Assembly (NCBI GenBank): GCA_039028895.1 | Contig: JBCCHF010000003.1 | Coordinates: 1-64,000 of the forward strand | From: JAHDCJ01 sp039028895 | Lineage (GTDB): Bacteria; Bacteroidota; Bacteroidia; Chitinophagales; Saprospiraceae | DNA: 64,000 nucleotides | Direction of reading: 5' to 3' | Part shown: positions 54,185 to 63,612 of the stretch, one piece after another | How the letters are laid out: every line of letters starts with the position of its first letter | Numbering within the stretch: position 1 is the first letter of the stretch | The notes under the pieces: model-generated | The model's database searches: none | Told to the model about the DNA's origin: nothing | What the model saw: the letters and a program-made list of their open reading frames with translations, nothing else | Position numbers and translations under genes: made by a program

Positions 54185-54511
54185 ATGTTATTTGTAGCAG
54201 ACAGCGCAAAAGACAAGATCACAGAACTACTCACGGCTGAAAAGCTGGGGGTAGACCATTTTGTCAGAGTGTCTGTAACCAGTGGTGGATGCTCTGGCCT
54301 TACATATAATATGTCGTTTGACAATGAAGACCAGCCCAACGATCAGGTTTTCGAAGACAATGGTGTAAAAGTGGTAACAGATCTGAAAAGCTTCCTTTAT
54401 CTATGTAACACCATACTTGAGTTTTCAGGAGGACTAAATGGCAAAGGTTTTTATTTTAACAATCCCAATGCGGCAAGAACTTGCGGATGCGGAGAAAGCT
54501 TTGCAGTTTGA
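54185..54511 (+). CDS. iscA: A-type iron-sulfur carrier (IscA/HesB family)
   Basis: 108 residues with the three conserved Cys: TSGGCSGLTY (near 38) and the C-terminal TCGCGESF (near 102 and 104). A-type carriers take clusters or iron from the scaffold to apoproteins. The gene is 11 bp after iscU, and a terminator follows at 54550-54580. Whether it corresponds to IscA, ErpA or SufA cannot be told from sequence alone; context favours IscA. Confidence 0.94.
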   Translation: MLFVADSAKDKITELLTAEKLGVDHFVRVSVTSGGCSGLTYNMSFDNEDQPNDQVFEDNGVKVVTDLKSFLYLCNTILEFSGGLNGKGFYFNNPNAARTCGCGESFAV

Positions 54512-54549
54512 TTTGCCTATGATCTGAATTCAGTTAATAATCAAAATAG

Positions 54550-54580
54550 AAGGTTACCTTTATTGAGGTGACCTTTTTTT
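54550..54580 (+). terminator. Rho-independent terminator after iscA
   Basis: Stem AAGGTTACC (54550-54558) / GGTGACCTT (54567-54575), with one G-T wobble, and a T-run to 54580. It ends the iscSUA operon only 3 bp before the next start codon. Confidence 0.9.
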
Positions 54581-54583
54581 ATT

Positions 54584-55072
54584 ATGAATAATACAACAAA
54601 ACTTAAAATAATACTGGAAATCATCTGGTGGATAGTTACCTGCTTTGTTGCCGCCCTGATCCTCTTCCCTATTTTGAAGACATTTGATCATTATCCTTTT
54701 CTGAACATCAACATCGTTTTCATTATCGTATTTATCACCTGGGCGAGGTATATATTCCTATTAAAACACACCTTCCTGGCTAAAATGATTTGGTTGAAGG
54801 CGATACTCATTGCTGCCAGCATCCCATTGGTCTTTATATTGGTTGGAGGGATTCATGAATTTCAGGTATTCCTTGATGAAAAAGGTCCGGAAATCCTGTT
54901 TTCAGAGGAATATGTAAAAGAACCCCTTTCGGGGAGTAAGGAACTTCGTCTTTATGCCTTTTTAAGAAAAGAAACCTTGTTTTTTGGCGTTGGAAGTGTA
55001 ATCACTGCTATTATTTTCCCTTTTCGAATGTTGATTTCAATCTGGCGCCAGATCAACCGAGGAACGGTCTAA
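54584..55072 (+). CDS. Small membrane protein of unknown function
   Basis: 162 residues with four predicted membrane helices (about 10-30, 38-56, 66-84 and 128-148) and a loop (about 88-125) containing EFQVFLDEKGPEILFSEEY. No family is recognised. Its ATG sits 3 bp after the iscA terminator T-run, so transcription must start inside or read through that terminator. The coding composition is normal for the window and the helix pattern supports a real gene. Confidence 0.72.
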   Translation: MNNTTKLKIILEIIWWIVTCFVAALILFPILKTFDHYPFLNINIVFIIVFITWARYIFLLKHTFLAKMIWLKAILIAASIPLVFILVGGIHEFQVFLDEKGPEILFSEEYVKEPLSGSKELRLYAFLRKETLFFGVGSVITAIIFPFRMLISIWRQINRGTV

Positions 55073-55144
55073 TATTTATTATTTATACCGGGTGCCGAGT
55101 TATCTTATCTACAGCCTGGAATAATCAACTCAGAATATACTATC

Positions 55145-55498
55145 ATGTCAAAAGTTGCAGAATTTAACAAGTATCGTTCTGTTATGAACGAAAAAATCCT
55201 TGGACAGAAAAACAAGGTGCTCAATCGGTTTTTCAACCTTGATACGAATGCTTACGCAGAAGGCGCGTTGCCAACAAAAACCAAAGAGCTCCTTGGCCTG
55301 GTTGCTTCCATGGTTCTCCGTTGTGATGACTGTATCGCTTATCACCTGGGTACTTGTTTCGAAATTGGGGTAACCCGTGATGAAGTGTTTGAAGTTTTCG
55401 CAATTGCCAACCTTGTAGGTGGCTCAATTTGTATCCCACATACCCGCCGGGCTGTAGAATATTGGGAAGTCCTTGAAAATGAAAGTCGGCAGGCATGA
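55145..55498 (+). CDS. AhpD-like / carboxymuconolactone decarboxylase family protein
   Basis: 117 residues with the CMD fold and the redox motif CDDCIAYHLGTC (about 59-70): CxxC followed by the proton-relay His, typical of the AhpD branch rather than decarboxylases. AhpD-like proteins act as thiol reductants in peroxide defence, but the partner here is unknown. The stop overlaps the coaX start by 4 bp (ATGA), which implies translational coupling. Confidence 0.9.
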   Translation: MSKVAEFNKYRSVMNEKILGQKNKVLNRFFNLDTNAYAEGALPTKTKELLGLVASMVLRCDDCIAYHLGTCFEIGVTRDEVFEVFAIANLVGGSICIPHTRRAVEYWEVLENESRQA

Positions 55499-56226
55499 AC
55501 CTGACCATAGACATTGGGAATACCAAAACCAAGGTAGCAGTTGTTGATGACTATAAAGTGATCAGAAGATTTACCTGGAAACGGGTGACCGAAAACCGGC
55601 TTGAAGAGCTATTAGAGGATTATGTCGTGGACAAAGCCATTTTGTCTACTGTCGCGGGTGTGCCCGAAATTCTCGAGCAATGGTTTGAAAAATTGCCTTT
55701 TGCGATGGTTTTAGACCATCATACGCCGGTTCCATTTGTAAATACTTATAAAACACCTGAAACGCTTGGACGAGATCGCCTTGCAGCAGTAGCAGGTGCT
55801 TTTCACCTTTATCCTGAAAGCAACTGTCTGGTTATTGATGCAGGCACCTGTATCACTCATGATTTGATATTAGAAAACGGCGAATACCTTGGTGGTGCAA
55901 TATCTCCAGGGATAAAATTGAGGTTCAAGGCCATGAACCAGTTTACTGCTTCGCTACCGAAAGTTAACAGGCAGCGTTTGGAAACTGACATTGGTTATAA
56001 TACCGAATCATCCATGAGGATCGGTGCTCAGCTAGGGGCAGTCCTGGAAGTACAGGGTTTTATCGACCAGTACACAGACCAGTTCAAGACTTTAACAGTG
56101 CTGTTTACAGGAGGGGATACAGAATATTTTGTTTCTCAGTTGAAAAGTAAGATATTTGCACATCCAAATTTGGTCCACATCGGATTAAATAAAATTTTGG
56201 AATATAATGCGCATGCACATCAATAG
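55495..56226 (+). CDS. coaX: Type III pantothenate kinase
   Basis: 243 residues of the ASKHA fold: phosphate-1 motif LTIDIGNTKTKVAV, the family motif PETLGRDRLAAVAGAFH (near residue 90), phosphate-2 VIDAGTCITHDLI (near 113), GGAISPGIKLR (near 135) and an adenosine-like motif LFTGGDTEYF. It phosphorylates pantothenate, the first step of coenzyme A synthesis. It is flanked by an AhpD-like gene with a 4-bp overlap and an outer membrane protein gene with a 20-bp overlap. The coaX to outer-membrane-protein order is familiar from Bacteroidota. Confidence 0.96.
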   Translation: MNLTIDIGNTKTKVAVVDDYKVIRRFTWKRVTENRLEELLEDYVVDKAILSTVAGVPEILEQWFEKLPFAMVLDHHTPVPFVNTYKTPETLGRDRLAAVAGAFHLYPESNCLVIDAGTCITHDLILENGEYLGGAISPGIKLRFKAMNQFTASLPKVNRQRLETDIGYNTESSMRIGAQLGAVLEVQGFIDQYTDQFKTLTVLFTGGDTEYFVSQLKSKIFAHPNLVHIGLNKILEYNAHAHQ

Positions 56227-57556
56227 ATTTTTTGTTCTTTTTGCTTGCTTGCTGATCAGCGTTGCAGCAGTCGGCCAAGCGAGTCCCCCACAGGACAATT
56301 CGCCTTACTCAAGATATGGTATTGGTAATTTACTTCCACAATATTTTGCACCACAAGGAGCGATGGGAGGAATTTCTACCGCCTATAACAGTTTTTACCA
56401 TCTAAATCCATCAAATCCAGCTTCTTACGCTGCTTTAAGTTATACGGCTTTTGAGGCGGGGCTCTACTATAAATTCACAAATGTGAATTCAGAAGCCGGG
56501 TCGGTCAATACCAATACCGGCAACTTGTCATACATTGCGCTTGGGTTTCCAATATTTAACCCGCTAAATCGTGCAACACTAGCCAAGGACAAACCAGTGG
56601 ATTGGGGAATGTCATTCGGACTTAAGCCATTTTCCCAGGTTGCATACGATATTGCCCAAACGGGCGAAATCGATTCTATCGGCACGGTCAATTATCTCTT
56701 CCAGGGTAACGGACAATTATATAAGCTCTATTACGGAACGGGTATCAGGTATAAAGGCTTCTCAGCCGGGTTTAACATAGGATTACTTTTTGGAAATACG
56801 AGCCAACTTCGCCGTGTTGAATTCGATGACCTCGTGAATGCATTTCTCGACGACCTGAACGACAACACTAACCACAGCGGCTTCATTTACGATATTGGAC
56901 TGCAATACGAATATGTATTTGGCAAACTTGAAGATCCGGAGGAAGAGAGAAAAAGGAGATCTAAGCGACGGTTGCTCATCGGACTTAGAGGTAACGGTAC
57001 CTATAAAGTAAGAACCAACTCTGTTCAGAACTACCAAAGAGCAGCGCTTGGATATGGTCTCGATACGATTTCCTTTTCGGAAGAACTTACAGGAAGAGCA
57101 AAGATGCCCGCTGAAGTCTCCATCGGCCTTGCTATGAAGCAAGATGGAAAATGGATGATTGGTGGTGATTTTACCTGGTCTGGCTGGGGCAGCTTTGAGC
57201 ACCCTAACCTGATCGCTCCGCTTGAAGATGCCTGGCGCGTTAGTATCGGAGGAGAATATACTCCCAACGAAAGATCATTTAAGAATTACTTCTATAGAAT
57301 AAGATACAGGGCAGGCGCTTTCTATGCACTTGACCCGAGAGTTGTAGGTGGCGAACAACTCACTACCTATGGTGTCACATTTGGGATGGGCTTTCCAGTG
57401 AAGGCTAACCCCCAGAAAAAACCATCGTTTATTAACCTCGGTTTCGAATTTGGAAGGCTCGGAGATAGTGATCTTATTATGGAAAACTACTTTAGGCTCA
57501 ACCTTGCCTTTACGTTTAATGATAACAGCTGGTTCTTTAAGCGTAAGTTCAGATAA
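56207..57556 (+). CDS. Outer-membrane beta-barrel-like protein
   Basis: 449 residues. Signal peptide (about 1-23, ending VGQA). The mature start DNSPYSRYGIGNLLPQYFAPQG and GGISTAYNSFYHLNPSNPAS is the pattern of a Bacteroidota outer-membrane protein family that resembles FadL/OmpP1-type barrels. Alternating hydrophobic strands run to the C-terminus, which ends FNDNSWFFKRKF with an aromatic-rich final strand. It overlaps coaX by 20 bp. Transport substrate is unknown. In related genomes this gene sits in the coaX/lptC neighbourhood, and lptC is indeed about 6 kb downstream. Confidence 0.85.
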   Translation: MRMHINRFFVLFACLLISVAAVGQASPPQDNSPYSRYGIGNLLPQYFAPQGAMGGISTAYNSFYHLNPSNPASYAALSYTAFEAGLYYKFTNVNSEAGSVNTNTGNLSYIALGFPIFNPLNRATLAKDKPVDWGMSFGLKPFSQVAYDIAQTGEIDSIGTVNYLFQGNGQLYKLYYGTGIRYKGFSAGFNIGLLFGNTSQLRRVEFDDLVNAFLDDLNDNTNHSGFIYDIGLQYEYVFGKLEDPEEERKRRSKRRLLIGLRGNGTYKVRTNSVQNYQRAALGYGLDTISFSEELTGRAKMPAEVSIGLAMKQDGKWMIGGDFTWSGWGSFEHPNLIAPLEDAWRVSIGGEYTPNERSFKNYFYRIRYRAGAFYALDPRVVGGEQLTTYGVTFGMGFPVKANPQKKPSFINLGFEFGRLGDSDLIMENYFRLNLAFTFNDNSWFFKRKFR

Positions 57557-57659
57557 GCGCTCATACGCAAAAAATATTGTTGTAGATTATTTAGTTGGTT
57601 TTCAGTCTATTGTGAACTGATTGCATGTCACGATAATGCTTGTTTTATTTTTTTGGCAT

Positions 57660-57667
57660 TAGCTTTG
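57660..57667 (+). promoter_or_regulatory. Candidate Bacteroidota -7 box for the first tandem TPR gene
   Basis: TAGCTTTG matches TAnnTTTG and lies 182 nt before the TPR gene ATG at 57849, with TTG at 57640-57642 upstream (17-bp spacer, slightly short). It sits in the 292-bp gap that follows the outer-membrane protein gene. Confidence 0.35.
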
Positions 57668-57848
57668 CATTTTCCTTCTCACAATTTCAAAAAATAATTA
57701 CACAATTTGGGAATGATCGTTAAAGTCGAAAATGAATTTCAAATTTTTTGCGAAAATCCGTATTTTGCAGGTTCATTTAAGTTGAAACCCAACTTTAATT
57801 AATTCCCCTGTGTTATTCACTTTAAATAGAACAAAAATTCGACCTCCT

Positions 57849-59228
57849 ATGCGTTATTTGACATTATCTATATTGGCTGTGTTGTTTATAGGTGGCACCG
57901 CTTACGCGCAATGCGCCACTTTCGACTCAGCAGAGAACGGCCAGGATGCTTTGGCAAATCATAGTTTGTACCGCGAGTATTACAAACAGAAAAATTACGA
58001 TGAGGCTTATCCGCTGTGGCTACAAGCTTATACTGTAGCACCTGCTGCAAATGGTAAAACCACTAAGCATTTTACAAATGGTATTACCATTTATAGCCAC
58101 ATGATGGATAAAGAAACTGATGAAGCTAAGAAAGCCGAATACTTCCAGAAAATACTTGACCTGTATACACACCATATGGAGTGCTTCCCTAAAGACAAGG
58201 GTAAGGTCATGGGTAATATGGCCGTGAAAAAATATTACAACACCCCTGTTGAAGAGCGCATGGCTGTCTATGATGACGCCCAGGCTTGCATAGCTGCTCA
58301 AGGAAACGGCACAAGATATAATGTATTATACCCGCTCGCATGTTCGGCAGTCACCCTATACCTCAATGAGGAAATCACCGCTGACGATGCAAGAAATGTA
58401 CACGAAACCCTAAACCAGATCGCGGATTACAATATCGCTAATGCGAAAAAAGATACCGACAAACAGCGTTACGAAGCAGCTAAGGCACAACTTAATACCC
58501 GCTTTAAAGCAATTGCTACTGATATTTTCGATTGCCAATACTTCAAGGATGAGCACCTAAGTGCATATGAAGCTAATCCAGATGACTATGAAACGATCAA
58601 AGCCGTTCGTGCAAAGTTGATCCAGGGCGGATGTGAAGAGACTGATGCTATCGTTCTCGAGATGGAGAATAAAATGAAGGCACATATCGCAACAGTAAAT
58701 GCTGCAAATGCAGAAGCTCGTTGGGAAGCGCTTCCTAATGCTAATAAAGGCGCAAAATTCCTTAAAGAAGGTGATTATGAGCAAGCCATTACCCACTATA
58801 ACCTTGCAATCGAGGAAGCTGATGATCCTACGAAAAAAGGCGACTATCACTACGCAATCGCTCAGGCATACTTCAAAATGAAGAAATATTCCAACGCACG
58901 TACTAATGCCCGCCAGGCTGCGAAATACAAGCCTAACTGGGGCAAGCCATATATGTTGATCGGTTCTCTGTATGCTTCTAGCACACGCTCATGTGGCGAT
59001 GCATTCGAAGGCCGTATGGTAGTGCTTGCAGCCATTGAAAAATATGCTTACGCCAAAAATATCGATGCTTCAGTTGCTGAAGATGCCAATAAGAAAATTG
59101 CAAGACTCGCAAGTAGTAAGCCAACTCGTGAAGACTGCTTCCAGAGAGGCCTGAAAGATGGTTCATCTTACAAAGTAGGATGCTGGATTGGTGAAACCGT
59201 CACGGTAAAAACAGTTAAAGGCTACTAA
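57849..59228 (+). CDS. Exported TPR protein, tandem paralogue 1
   Basis: The ATG at 57849 is chosen over one at 57810 since it begins directly with a signal peptide (RYLTLSILAVLFIGGTAYAQ); 459 residues. N-terminal part: LANHSLYREYYKQKNYDEAYPLW, a degenerate TPR followed by a helical central region; C-terminal TPRs (about 310-395, GDYEQAITHYNLAIEEAD and YHYAIAQAYFKMKKYSNARTNA), then the conserved end KPYMLIGSLYAS ... CWIGETVTVKTVKGY. The adjacent gene at 59391 has the same plan and matching phrases, so they arose by tandem duplication. A strong terminator lies in between. Periplasmic scaffold role is inferred only. Confidence 0.87.
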   Translation: MRYLTLSILAVLFIGGTAYAQCATFDSAENGQDALANHSLYREYYKQKNYDEAYPLWLQAYTVAPAANGKTTKHFTNGITIYSHMMDKETDEAKKAEYFQKILDLYTHHMECFPKDKGKVMGNMAVKKYYNTPVEERMAVYDDAQACIAAQGNGTRYNVLYPLACSAVTLYLNEEITADDARNVHETLNQIADYNIANAKKDTDKQRYEAAKAQLNTRFKAIATDIFDCQYFKDEHLSAYEANPDDYETIKAVRAKLIQGGCEETDAIVLEMENKMKAHIATVNAANAEARWEALPNANKGAKFLKEGDYEQAITHYNLAIEEADDPTKKGDYHYAIAQAYFKMKKYSNARTNARQAAKYKPNWGKPYMLIGSLYASSTRSCGDAFEGRMVVLAAIEKYAYAKNIDASVAEDANKKIARLASSKPTREDCFQRGLKDGSSYKVGCWIGETVTVKTVKGY

Positions 59229-59268
59229 GACGCCCACAATTTCCCGAAAGGGACAATATAAAACCCTG

Positions 59269-59305
59269 CGCCCATCTCATACCTTAAAGAGATGGGCGTT
59301 TTTTA
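59269..59305 (+). terminator. Rho-independent terminator between tandem TPR genes
   Basis: Perfect 10-bp stem CGCCCATCTC (59269-59278) / GAGATGGGCG (59289-59298), loop of 10 nt, then TTTTTT. Confidence 0.95.
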
Positions 59306-59390
59306 TTTTTGGCAAACCTTTTGTCTTATGCTATAGTAAGTAAGGTGAAAATCCTTACAAATTAACCCCTTAACCTAAAAACTTGAAGTT

Positions 59391-60764
59391 ATGAACAACC
59401 TGATTAAACTGATAGTACTCGTCTTAATGGCCAGCCCTTTCAGCCTGTTTGCTCAAGGCAATTGTGATGGTTGGGGGTCAGGAACTGATAGCCTAGAAGC
59501 CATTAAAAATCACGTGCTGTATCGTGATTATTTCAAACAAAAGGATTATGAAGAAGCTTTTCCTTTCTGGGAGTATGTTTATCAAAACGCACCATCTGGT
59601 AGCAAAAAACACTTCCTGGATGGTGAGAAAATGCTTAAACACTTCTATAAAACGGAAGAAGACTCCGTCAAAAAAGTTCAATTGGGCCTCGACCTGCTAG
59701 AACTTTACGACAGGCGAATTGAATGTTTCGGTGAAGAGGGATATGTGCTGGGGAAAAAGTCATTTGATTTGTTCTATACTGTAGGCGCTCCTTACGAACA
59801 GGTTTATGAAACTGGTAAAAAAGCCCTGGAAATCACAGGTGTTAAAACCAAAAGCTTTGTCATATATCCATATGCACATGTTGCGGTGACGCTTTATCGT
59901 GATAGCGTAATTTCCGCTGATGAAGCCCGTTCTATTTACGAACAACTTGACAGTATCTATAAATACGGGGTAAGCAAAGCCAAAACGAGTAAAGATTCTG
60001 TGAATTTTGTGAAGGCATGGCAAGCCGTACAAGGCAAATATGACCAGGTAGCTTACTGGTTGTTTGATTGTGCATATTTTGTTTCAAAAGAAGAACCTAA
60101 TTACAAATCCACGATTTATGACCGTGAAGCTAGGATGGGGATGTTACAACGCTTACGCAATGGTAGGTGTGATGAAAGTGACCCCCTGGTGATCATGCTT
60201 GTTAACCGTGAAAAAGGATACCAGGATTCGCTAAGAAAATCGAGGATGGATCCTTCAGATTATTTCTATGAAAATTGGCGGAAAGATAGTCTCGTTCTGG
60301 CTTTTGAATGGTATGAAAAAGGAATGGCTTGTGATACTGTAAGCGTTGATGACAAATTCAAAATGAATATGATCATGGGGAAGCACCATTATCGTGATCT
60401 GAGGAATAAGCCAGCGGCCCGCAAATATTTCAAACTTGCTGCAAAAATGCAGCCTAATAACGCAGAGCCGATTTATATGATTGGCGAATTATATGCTTCG
60501 AGTGGGCCAGACTGTGGTACGGGTACGGGTTGGAACAGCCAGCGCGTCGTATGGCCTGCCCTCGACAAATGGCAACAAGCGATAAACATAAATCCTAATT
60601 CAGAATTTGCGACGAAAGCCAGGAAAAAGATCACAGAATACACTAAATACATGCCGACGATCGAGCAAATTCACCAAAGAAACCTGAAAGAAGGCGCATC
60701 ATATACTGTACCATGCTGGATACAGGAACGCACCACGATCAGGGCTTACAACCCGTTTAAATAA
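59391..60764 (+). CDS. Exported TPR protein, tandem paralogue 2
   Basis: 457 residues with a signal peptide (about 1-22, ending SLFAQ). It follows the plan of the gene at 57849: IKNHVLYRDYFKQKDYEEAFPFW at the N-terminus, a helical middle with the pair RRIECFGEEGYV (compare HHMECFPKDKGKV), C-terminal TPR with KYFKLAAKMQPNNAEPIYMI, and the ending SYTVPCWIQERTTIRAY (compare SYKVGCWIGETVTVKT). Identity is moderate, so duplication is old. It is flanked by terminators on both sides, so it has its own promoter in 59306-59390. Function unknown. Confidence 0.87.
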   Translation: MNNLIKLIVLVLMASPFSLFAQGNCDGWGSGTDSLEAIKNHVLYRDYFKQKDYEEAFPFWEYVYQNAPSGSKKHFLDGEKMLKHFYKTEEDSVKKVQLGLDLLELYDRRIECFGEEGYVLGKKSFDLFYTVGAPYEQVYETGKKALEITGVKTKSFVIYPYAHVAVTLYRDSVISADEARSIYEQLDSIYKYGVSKAKTSKDSVNFVKAWQAVQGKYDQVAYWLFDCAYFVSKEEPNYKSTIYDREARMGMLQRLRNGRCDESDPLVIMLVNREKGYQDSLRKSRMDPSDYFYENWRKDSLVLAFEWYEKGMACDTVSVDDKFKMNMIMGKHHYRDLRNKPAARKYFKLAAKMQPNNAEPIYMIGELYASSGPDCGTGTGWNSQRVVWPALDKWQQAININPNSEFATKARKKITEYTKYMPTIEQIHQRNLKEGASYTVPCWIQERTTIRAYNPFK

Positions 60765-60785
60765 TTGTTTCCCGGTATACCGGAA

Positions 60786-60832
60786 AGCGGAAAATGCAAA
60801 AGTAAGAACAGATCACTTTTGCATTTTCCGCT
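60786..60832 (+). terminator. Long perfect hairpin after the TPR pair
   Basis: 18-bp perfect stem, from AGCGGAAAATGCAAAAGT (60786-60803) to its inverse (60815-60832), with an 11-nt loop. A weak T-tract follows (TCTGTATTTT). A second smaller palindrome, CCGGTATACCGG (60772-60783), lies just before it. Confidence 0.8.
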
Positions 60833-60900
60833 TCTGTATTTTAACACCTTGCAACTTTCAGATACACATTCCTTAAATTTACCGGCAAAGTAGCTAAGTC

Positions 60901-61632
60901 GTGAGTAAAAATAAATTACAGAAATTCAGTGAGATGGCGGGATTCCCCAATGTCTACCAGAATTTTGATGTAAAATTGCCTATCCTTACCAATTCTGAAG
61001 GCGAAGAACTTAACCTCAAGGGGAAATGGCATAAATTGCATTTCAAAAATAATAACCCCATAACCCTCGAGCTAGCTTGTGGCCGTGGTGAATATACCAT
61101 TGGATTGGCCCGATCATTTCCGGAAAGGAATTTTGTCGGTATTGATATTAAAGGTGCTCGCATTTGGAAAGGCGCTAAACATGCAATTGAAGAAGGATTA
61201 GACAATGCAGCATTCCTGCGTACGAGAATAGAACAAATAGCTGCATTTTTTGAGCCTGGTGAAATTGATGATATCTGGATTACCTTCCCCGACCCTTTTC
61301 TTAAGAAAGGAAAAGCTAACAGGCGACTTACCTCACCAGCCTTCCTTGCCCGTTATCAAAAGATCATGAACCCTGGTCAACCGATCCATTTAAAAACGGA
61401 TTCACCTGAGTTGTTTGGGTACACCCTGGCTGTGGTAAAAGGCCTCGACCTGATTATTGAAGAAGAAAATCACGATATCTATGCTGGACCACTACCACTT
61501 CCCGAATTGGATATTAAAACCTATTACGAGAAAATGCACCTCGAAAATGGACTAAAGATTCGATATGTAAGGTTTAAATTACCAGAAAATCCAATCCCCA
61601 AAATGCCAAGGAGTTTTGGCGAAGAAGATTAA
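60901..61632 (+). CDS. trmB: tRNA (guanine-N7-)-methyltransferase
   Basis: 243 residues with a GTG start. SAM-binding motifs LELACGRGEYTIGLARSFP (about 58-76) and FVGIDIKGARIWKGAK (about 79-94), then the TrmB hallmark WITFPDPFLKKGKANRRLT (near 125), including the catalytic-region Asp in FPDPF and the RRL motif. It methylates G46 in the variable loop of tRNA. The N-terminus has the family-type KLQKFSEMAGFPNVYQ sequence. It is followed 8 bp later by an O-antigen ligase-like gene, so the two are likely cotranscribed. Confidence 0.95.
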   Translation: MSKNKLQKFSEMAGFPNVYQNFDVKLPILTNSEGEELNLKGKWHKLHFKNNNPITLELACGRGEYTIGLARSFPERNFVGIDIKGARIWKGAKHAIEEGLDNAAFLRTRIEQIAAFFEPGEIDDIWITFPDPFLKKGKANRRLTSPAFLARYQKIMNPGQPIHLKTDSPELFGYTLAVVKGLDLIIEEENHDIYAGPLPLPELDIKTYYEKMHLENGLKIRYVRFKLPENPIPKMPRSFGEED

Positions 61633-61640
61633 GCTACAAC

Positions 61641-62897
61641 ATGAAAAAAGTCCTCCAAAACATTTCGCGAAACGACCTGGTCATCTTTTTTTGTATGCTG
61701 CTGATTTCGTCACTGTTTTGGTCAGAATTCCTCATAACTATAGCCATGATCGGATTGGCAGCGTCGGCTGTCTTCAAGTCTGACCTGGCCAATACATGGC
61801 GTCGCTTCACTGCAAACAGGGCCTATCTGGTGATTACAATCCTGTTTTTTATTGTTTTGATCAGTGGATTGTATTCTGAAAATATGGATTACTGGCTCGA
61901 GCGATTGAGGATTAAATTGCCATTTCTCGTGCTGCCTTTTGTTTTTGCAGGAATCGGACATATCAATGAACGGACTTACCATGCGCTGTTTTATTTTATG
62001 GTGGTGCTGGCTACTATGTTTTCCATTGGTGTCGGCATTAATTATGCGCTCAATTTCGAAGAAATTAATCTTGCTATCAAACAAAGCAGGGCAATGCCCA
62101 CACCTACCAACCACATCCGATTTAGCCTGTTGCTTGCGCTTAGCATTTTGGCAGGCGGTTTATTGTTTTTGAGAAAGTTTTACTGGAAATATCCCTGGGA
62201 GCGATGGCTGATTTTTGGATGTACCTTTGTTCTCTTTTTCTTTATCCATATTCTTTCTGTCCGGAGCGGACTGTTTGCGCTTTACTGTGCGGCATTTTTT
62301 CTTGTCTTGCGCTATATCTGGATGTCAGGCCGCGTGATCTTTGGTGTAGGGATTTTAATTGCCATGGTCTCCATCCCTATTTTAGCATATCAATATATTC
62401 ACAGCTTTCGCACAAAGATTGACTTGATTGTATGGAACTATAAAATGTACAAGGAGGGCAACGTTCAAGACTACTCTGATACTCGTCGGATCTATTCCTA
62501 TGCCGTGGGCCTTGACGTTGCTGCAGACTCACCATTGATCGGGGTTGGGGCAGGTGATATTAAGACAGAAGTATACAAAAATTACGAAAAGAACCTGCAG
62601 TCTTTTCAACCCATGCTTCCGCACAATCAATACCTTTTTGTTTATGTGTCAACAGGCATTATTGGCCTGGTACTTTTTCTGGGTGCAGTCTTTTATCCGT
62701 TGTTTTATAAAAGGCATTATGAAGATGGCTTATTTGTGGCATTTCACCTGATAGTTTTCCTGTCTTTTATGGTCGAGAATACTATTGAGAATGCAGTTGG
62801 TGTGGCCTTTTACATTTTCTTCCTTTTGTTAGGGTTGAATTACCTTGACGGAAAAAGAGATCAATCGACCAAAGAAAACGGAATGGTCTCAGAATAG
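61641..62897 (+). CDS. O-antigen ligase/polymerase-family membrane protein
   Basis: 418 residues with about ten to eleven membrane helices, beginning with a positive KKVLQNISRNDLVIFFCML. The Wzy_C/WaaL-type features are RSGLFALYCAAFFLVLRYI (near 205-225), the large loop with RRIYSYAVGLDVAADSPLIG (about 275-295), and LPHNQYLFVYVSTGIIGLVL (about 325-345), whose HNxYL phrase is characteristic. Enzymes of this family join polysaccharides to a lipid carrier; the acceptor and sugar are unknown. It lies 8 bp after trmB and its 3' end overlaps a convergent lipoprotein gene by 37 bp. Confidence 0.88.
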   Translation: MKKVLQNISRNDLVIFFCMLLISSLFWSEFLITIAMIGLAASAVFKSDLANTWRRFTANRAYLVITILFFIVLISGLYSENMDYWLERLRIKLPFLVLPFVFAGIGHINERTYHALFYFMVVLATMFSIGVGINYALNFEEINLAIKQSRAMPTPTNHIRFSLLLALSILAGGLLFLRKFYWKYPWERWLIFGCTFVLFFFIHILSVRSGLFALYCAAFFLVLRYIWMSGRVIFGVGILIAMVSIPILAYQYIHSFRTKIDLIVWNYKMYKEGNVQDYSDTRRIYSYAVGLDVAADSPLIGVGAGDIKTEVYKNYEKNLQSFQPMLPHNQYLFVYVSTGIIGLVLFLGAVFYPLFYKRHYEDGLFVAFHLIVFLSFMVENTIENAVGVAFYIFFLLLGLNYLDGKRDQSTKENGMVSE

Positions 62898-63544
62898 TAC
62901 TCAGAGAGAGAGACGCCTTCGAAATTTTCGAACTTAAGCTCTTTTCGTTTTTTCAGCACTACCCTAATCGTAGCATCACCAATGGCTGCTTCTTGTAATT
63001 GTTCATTCAGAATTGGCGTGTTGGCTGCGGATGAAGGTCCTAGGCGGTTCATCGTAAAGGTTTTTCCAGTCCGGTCAGTAAGGAGAATGGTAAGCGTCTC
63101 ATCATCTGCAAGCGGTTGACCCTCCCAGGATAGCCTGAAGCCATTTTTCTTTGAGGCTTCTCCTTCTACCTTCAACCCGGTCGTTTTTGGGTGATAGGCA
63201 GTTATAGTTTGTCCTAAAGCTTCAAACTCATGGCTTGGCACATGGTTTCCGGTAATGGTGCGGGTATATACGGTTCCTATTGAGCCCATATTGCGCATCG
63301 GCAATGATTTGCCGTTAAGCAAGACACCATTGTCGACAGACTCCCAGAAATCTCGATTTTCAGCAGTATAGGGTCTGAATTTTGCTTCAGCCTTAAACTG
63401 TCGTTCATCCTGAAGATATCGGATATAAAAGCTGGCAAGGTATTCGGGGGTAGTTTCCGATGTAGCGGAAGGACTTTGGTTACAAGACATGGCGATGGAA
63501 GCCATAGACAAAACCAAGACCAGCGAATAAATAAATGGTTTCAT
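62861..63544 (-). CDS. Lipoprotein of unknown function
   Basis: The ATG at 63544 is chosen over one at 63580 since it opens the lipoprotein signal KPFIYSLVLVLSMASIAMSC; the lipobox Cys is near residue 21 and the protein has 227 residues. Mature features: LASFYIRYLQDERQFKAEA and KGLKVEGEASKKNGFRL-like beta strands, RTGKTFTMNRLGP, and an ending VSLSEYYSETIPFS. No family is recognised. It is divergent from lptC (start 63613) by 68 bp, and its 3' end overlaps the convergent O-antigen ligase-like gene by 37 bp. Confidence 0.83.
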   Translation of the reverse strand: MKPFIYSLVLVLSMASIAMSCNQSPSATSETTPEYLASFYIRYLQDERQFKAEAKFRPYTAENRDFWESVDNGVLLNGKSLPMRNMGSIGTVYTRTITGNHVPSHEFEALGQTITAYHPKTTGLKVEGEASKKNGFRLSWEGQPLADDETLTILLTDRTGKTFTMNRLGPSSAANTPILNEQLQEAAIGDATIRVVLKKRKELKFENFEGVSLSEYYSETIPFSLVD

Positions 63545-63612
63545 GAAAATGCAATTAACAAAGCAAAGATAAGCTGCCATTTTAATCGTTTTTCCGGATA
63601 TTTGTGAAAAAT

